Of a stretch of DNA of 32,534 nt, positions 29,632-32,534 are shown piece by piece. This DNA is from Lysobacteraceae bacterium (GTDB taxonomy: Bacteria; Pseudomonadota; Gammaproteobacteria; Xanthomonadales; Ahniellaceae), in assembly GCA_021299185.1 (NCBI GenBank), contig JAJTHZ010000163.1:1-32534 (forward strand), read 5' to 3'. A program made the translations under genes and the position numbers. Within the stretch, counting starts at the first letter, position 1. Each line of letters opens with the position of its first letter. The notes beneath the pieces are model-generated. The model saw only the letters and a list, made by a program, of their open reading frames with translations, was not told the DNA's origin and ran no database searches.

Positions 29632-29826
29632 TCAGCGACGCTGGCCGAGCGCTTCCTCGATGCGCTGTTCGGTCTTGTACTGGCTCAGCGCATAGACAGC
29701 CCACAACGCGGCCGGAATCCAGCCGATCAGGGTGATCTGCAGGATCAGGCAGATGATCCCGGCGAACGGGCGCCCGATGGTGAAGAAGACCACCGGCGGC
29801 AGGAAGATGGCGAGCAGCAGGCGCAT
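29632..29826 (-). CDS. YqaE/Pmp3-family small membrane protein
   Basis: This 64-residue protein starts at ATG 29826, preceded by GGGGAGGA about 8 nt upstream. A frame extension to 29862 exists but has no such site. It consists of two hydrophobic helices: MRLLLAIFLPPVVFFTIGR with the family's LAIFLPP motif, then a second helix ILQITLIGWIPAALWAVYAL with the I/LGWIP motif. A charged C-terminal tail (QYKTEQRIEEALGQ) follows. UPF0057/Pmp3 proteins are inner-membrane peptides linked in yeast and plants to membrane-potential and salt or cold stress; the bacterial role is poorly defined. The VOC gene lies 71 bp downstream on the same strand. Confidence 0.9.
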   Translation of the reverse strand: MRLLLAIFLPPVVFFTIGRPFAGIICLILQITLIGWIPAALWAVYALSQYKTEQRIEEALGQRR

Positions 29827-29867
29827 GGTCGGGATCCTCCCCGCGCGCGGGATTGCGCGCAAACGCC

Positions 29868-29895
29868 TTTATGGTGCGGATCGCCCGTGAACCAA
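29868..29895 (-). promoter_or_regulatory. Possible promoter of the YqaE-like gene
   Basis: On the minus strand TTGGTT (complement of 29890-29895) stands 16 nt from CATAAA (complement of 29868-29873), about 40 nt upstream of the ATG at 29826. The match is partial but lies in the only AT-richer part of the divergent gap between this gene and the ABC unit. Confidence 0.35.
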
Positions 29896-29946
29896 GGGTG
29901 ACTTTCGACCTCCCGCCGCCCGCCGGCGCACGGCTACGATGGCGGG

Positions 29947-31095
29947 ATGCCCGCCGCGGCCTTCCACCCGATCCTCGACCAGTCCCTGCTGGGGCTGCGC
30001 AACGCGGCCCGCGCGCAACTCACGCGGCCGGCCGAAGCGCTGTTCCTGGCGCTGGCCTGGGGCGCCGCGGGCGCGATCGCGTGGATGGTCTACACGCGCC
30101 TGCCGGGCGAGCCGATCGCGGCGGCGATCGAATCCGCGGCACGCTCGCCGTGGACCACCGGCGCGGTGCTGGCGGCGTTCGCATTCTGGGTCCAGCGCGC
30201 GCCGCTGCTGATGCTGCGGCGCCACCTCGCCGAGAGCTGCTGGGCCGCGCTGCCGATCGCGCGCGCGCGCACCACCCGCACCCTGCTGCTGCTCGGCGCG
30301 CTGCAACTGGCGCTGCTGCTGCTGGCCGCCGACTTCGCGCTGCAGGCCGCGGCAGCACTGGTGCGCAACCCCGAGCGCTGGCTGTCGGCGGCGCGACAGG
30401 TGGCCGCGATCGGCCTCGGCGCCGGCGGGCTCGCGGGCCTGGCGGTGGCGCGGCGGCGGAACATCGACCTCGACCATGCCGGACGCCGCTGGGGCCACGG
30501 CCTGCCGCTGTTCCCGCTGCCGCCGCTGGAACGTGCGCGGCTACCGGTGTTCGCGCACTGGCAGCGCATCGAGACCCTGCGCCGCTTCCGCGCCGGCGGG
30601 CGCTGGTGGCAGTGGCTGCTGATCGGGCTCGCCATTCCGGCTGGCATCACCCTGCCCTCGCTGGCCGGGCTGGTGCTGATGGGCGTGGTGCTGGTCTGGT
30701 ACGGGCTTGCGATGACGATGGCGCGCGAGACCATCGTCGCCGCCGCGCGCCTGACCGCGGCCACGCCGCTGCGCTTGCGCGACTTCGCGTGGGCGACCGC
30801 GCGCTACCCGCTGCTGGCCGCCGGCGTTGCCGTGCTGTGGGGCACGCTGGCGCTGCTGCTGCAGGAAGCACCGCGGCTGTTCCTGCTCGGCTGGCCGCTG
30901 CTGGCGATCGGCTGGTGCGTGCTCGAACTCGCCGTCGCCTGGCACTGCCGCCACCGCCCGCGCCAGGTGGGCGTGCGCCTCGCGGTCGACGCCGTGCTGA
31001 TCGTCGGCGCCGCGCAAGCCTTTCCGCCGTTCGCCGCCGTGGCCTGGACCGGCCTCGTCGCCTACCACCTGATCGCCGCCCGACGCCCGCCATGA
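29947..31095 (+). CDS. Polytopic membrane protein, probable ABC exporter permease
   Basis: The 382-residue product has about seven or eight hydrophobic segments, for example LFLALAWGAAGAIAWMVY (~33-50), TLLLLGALQLALLLLAADF (~115-133), LLIGLAIPAGITLPSLAGL (~225-243) and PRLFLLGWPLLAIGWCVLEL near the C-terminal third. Arginine-rich loops between them suggest cytoplasmic sides. I recognise no named family. The stop overlaps the ATG of the ABC ATPase gene (ATGA), which strongly suggests that it is the ATPase's membrane partner. The start ATG at 29947 has a weak GGCGGG upstream. The substrate is unknown. Confidence 0.75.
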   Translation: MPAAAFHPILDQSLLGLRNAARAQLTRPAEALFLALAWGAAGAIAWMVYTRLPGEPIAAAIESAARSPWTTGAVLAAFAFWVQRAPLLMLRRHLAESCWAALPIARARTTRTLLLLGALQLALLLLAADFALQAAAALVRNPERWLSAARQVAAIGLGAGGLAGLAVARRRNIDLDHAGRRWGHGLPLFPLPPLERARLPVFAHWQRIETLRRFRAGGRWWQWLLIGLAIPAGITLPSLAGLVLMGVVLVWYGLAMTMARETIVAAARLTAATPLRLRDFAWATARYPLLAAGVAVLWGTLALLLQEAPRLFLLGWPLLAIGWCVLELAVAWHCRHRPRQVGVRLAVDAVLIVGAAQAFPPFAAVAWTGLVAYHLIAARRPP

Positions 31096-31832
31096 GCGAT
31101 GCCCTGCTGATCGAGAACCTGGCCCACGCCTACGGCGACCAGCCGGTGCTGCGCGGCGTCGACCTGCGCCTCGCGCGCGGCGACTTCATGGCCCTGATCG
31201 GCCCCAACGGGTCGGGCAAGACCACGCTGTTGCGCAGCCTCACCGGGATCCTCGCGCCGCAGTCGGGGCGCATCCTGATCGACGGCGTGGACCTGCGCAC
31301 CGACCCGGTGGGCGCGAAGGCGCGGCTGGGGCTGGCGATCGACCCGGAACTGCTGCCAGGCGCGCTCACCGGGCGGCAGTGCCTGAAACTGTTCGCCAAC
31401 GTGCGCGGCATCGCCGACGTGCCCGAGGAGAGCCTCGATCTGGCCAAGGTGCTCAACTTCGCGCCGTGGCTGGACCGGCTGGTCGAGCAGTACTCGCTCG
31501 GCACGCGGCAGAAACTGGGCATCCTGCTGGGGCTGATCGGCGACCCGCCACTCATCGTGCTCGACGAGCCGATGAACGGGCTGGACCCGGTCAGCGCCTG
31601 GGCGATCAAGCAGCACCTGGTGACGCTCACCCGCGAGCGCGGCTGCGCGGTGCTGCTCGCCACCCACGCGCTGGAGGTGGCCGAACGCTTCATCACCCGC
31701 GCGCAACTCTTGCTCGAGGGCCGCTGCGCGCGGCACTGGGACGAGCAGCAACTGATCGCCATCCGCCACGACCCGAGCCGCTCGCTGGAACAGGCGATGG
31801 TGGAGACGCTGCGCGAGCTGGCCGCGGCTTGA
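31092..31832 (+). CDS. ABC transporter ATP-binding protein
   Basis: The product is 246 residues. Walker A is GPNGSGKTT (37-45), Walker B is LIVLDEPMNGLD with D158 and E159, and the switch His is in ATHALE. The signature is degenerate: YSLGTRQKLGILLGL (134 onward) replaces LSGGQ, as often seen in ABC-2-type exporter subunits where SxGxRQ is typical. The C-terminal ~35 residues (RCARHWDEQQLIAI...) match accessory tails of such ATPases. The start ATG overlaps the preceding stop by 4 nt, giving coupled translation with the membrane protein. The same frame is open upstream, but that part is out of register with real coding and is not used. Confidence 0.9.
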   Translation: MSDALLIENLAHAYGDQPVLRGVDLRLARGDFMALIGPNGSGKTTLLRSLTGILAPQSGRILIDGVDLRTDPVGAKARLGLAIDPELLPGALTGRQCLKLFANVRGIADVPEESLDLAKVLNFAPWLDRLVEQYSLGTRQKLGILLGLIGDPPLIVLDEPMNGLDPVSAWAIKQHLVTLTRERGCAVLLATHALEVAERFITRAQLLLEGRCARHWDEQQLIAIRHDPSRSLEQAMVETLRELAAA

Positions 31833-31837
31833 AGCGA

Positions 31838-32005
31838 GGGCCGAGGGCTCAGGGCTCAGGGCCCAGACGGCGCTTCGTGCCCTTCGCGCACCATAAGGTG
31901 CGTGAACCATCGCCGCCGAACAAACCCAAGCCCCCGCCAACACAGAACCCGCCGATACCCTGCGCCCTATACCCAGGGCCCTGGGCCCTGGACCCTGGGC
32001 CCTGA
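31838..32005. repeat. GGGCTCAG/GGGCCCT low-complexity blocks in inverted arrangement, with a hairpin between
   Basis: After the ATPase stop, a block of GAGGGCTCAGGGCTCAGGGC type (about 31838-31865) is answered by CCCAGGGCCCTGGGCCCTGG and related heptamers (31971-32005), roughly in inverse orientation. Between them CGCACC-ATAA-GGTGCG (31887-31902) forms a perfect 6-bp hairpin. No gene is evident in 31833-32020. The blocks probably form strong RNA structures at the 3' end of the ABC mRNA, but no U-run marks a classical terminator. Confidence 0.5.
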
Positions 32006-32020
32006 CGTTTCCCCTGTTTT

Positions 32021-32534
32021 TCACCGCCCGATCCACAGCCTTTCGTGAAGCGCGGCAACCGCTTGCGGCGTGAACCGGATGATCCGCTCGGTACACAGCA
32101 AGGGTCGCCAGCGCGACGATCGATAGCTCGCGCGTGGTGCGGGCGGTCACCTTGAAGCGCTTGGCCATGCCTTCGGCTTCGGCGAGTTGGCCCAGGTGCC
32201 AGAGCAGATAGGCTGCCAGTTTCGCGATCAGCAGCAATGCTTGAAGGCGCAGGGCCGAGCGCGAGCGGCCGATCTCGGTCTCCATGCCGAAGGCCAGCGA
32301 CTTGGTGTCGCGAAAGTTCTCCTCGATCTGCATCCGGCGCACACACAACGCCACGATCTCGTCCGGTCGCCGGTCGCCGGTCGCGCTGGTCGATCGAGGG
32401 CGCCAGCACCCACGGTTCGCGCGCGCTGGCGCAGCGCGACGCGGCCCGGCGCCAGGAGGCGCGCCCCATCCTGCAGCAGCTCGCGCCACGCACGTCGTTG
32501 GCGGAGTGGAACATCCGGCGCCTGATGGCCCTCG
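32021..32534 (-). pseudogene. IS4-family transposase C-terminal remnant, frameshifted
   Basis: The minus strand encodes the conserved C-terminal catalytic block of an IS4-type DDE transposase: VRRMQIEENFRDTK, then AYLLWHLGQLAEAEGMAKRF and TRELSIVALATL. The R-x3-E-x6-K part of the YREK motif is intact, but the expected Tyr is Cys (TGT). The frame is broken at least twice. The segment AREPWVLAPSID (near 32400) lies in a different frame from the catalytic block, and a one-base insertion near 32098-32103 shifts the end away from CTERIIRFTPQAVAALHERL and its natural stop at 32021. The N-terminal part is outside the window. The element is therefore inactive unless the frameshifts are programmed, for which I see no slippery site. 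Confidence 0.75.

Noticed and set aside
29853-31832. A 659-codon fusion including the ABC ATPase
   Set aside because: Codons before 31092 are an out-of-frame reading of the membrane-protein gene. The ATPase has its own ATG in a stop/start overlap.
31062-32489. A single 475-codon minus-strand gene containing the IS4 block
   Set aside because: Only its first ~140 codons resemble a transposase. The rest is antisense to the ABC ATPase gene and is reached only because a frameshift skips the natural stop at 32021.

Overview
The window is high-GC DNA. It most likely comes from a gammaproteobacterium of the order Lysobacterales (Xanthomonadales). The clues are the GTAGGAGC-type REP units in a convergent intergenic gap, the GGGCCCT-type low-complexity blocks, C-terminal DGFES motifs on a secreted protein, strong codon bias against TTA/CTA/TCA, and IS30- and IS4-family remnants at the two ends. 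The genus cannot be named from sequence alone.

Left two thirds (about 1-23,640, minus strand): one operon read right to left from a good sigma70-type promoter (TTGACA-17 nt-TAGCCT). Gene 1 is a small exported protein of unknown function. Gene 2 is an 18.8-kb gene for a 6,262-residue exported mosaic protein. It carries an HExxH-containing N-terminal domain, prenyltransferase/squalene-cyclase-like repeats, CARDB modules, three FlgD-like Ig modules, two propeller-like segments, FN3 and Ig-like arrays, a threefold ~375-residue super-repeat and a tandem DGFES tail. Gene 3 is a transglutaminase-fold protein of the type usually found with RHS or giant surface proteins, and it lacks the expected catalytic Cys. 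Each junction is a 4-nt stop/start overlap, so the three products are probably made together and act together outside the cytoplasm. The 3' part of gene 3 changes codon usage sharply near position 1,597 and is interrupted near position 138 by the end of an IS30-family element that leaves the window.

Centre (23,877-28,533, plus strand): a Tet/TCR-type MFS exporter, then a SWIM-zinc-finger SNF2 helicase. Behind the helicase is a convergent gap filled by four ~100-bp tandem REP-doublet units.

Right (28,973-32,534): a periplasmic VOC/glyoxalase-fold protein and a small YqaE/Pmp3 membrane protein on the minus strand. Divergent from them is a two-gene ABC transporter unit (membrane protein plus ATPase, 4-nt overlap) on the plus strand. 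The window closes with a GGGCCCT repeat region and a frameshifted IS4-family transposase remnant.

The most unusual content is the giant-protein/transglutaminase-like operon. It may be a secreted surface system whose third component has been recombined and then disrupted by an IS.
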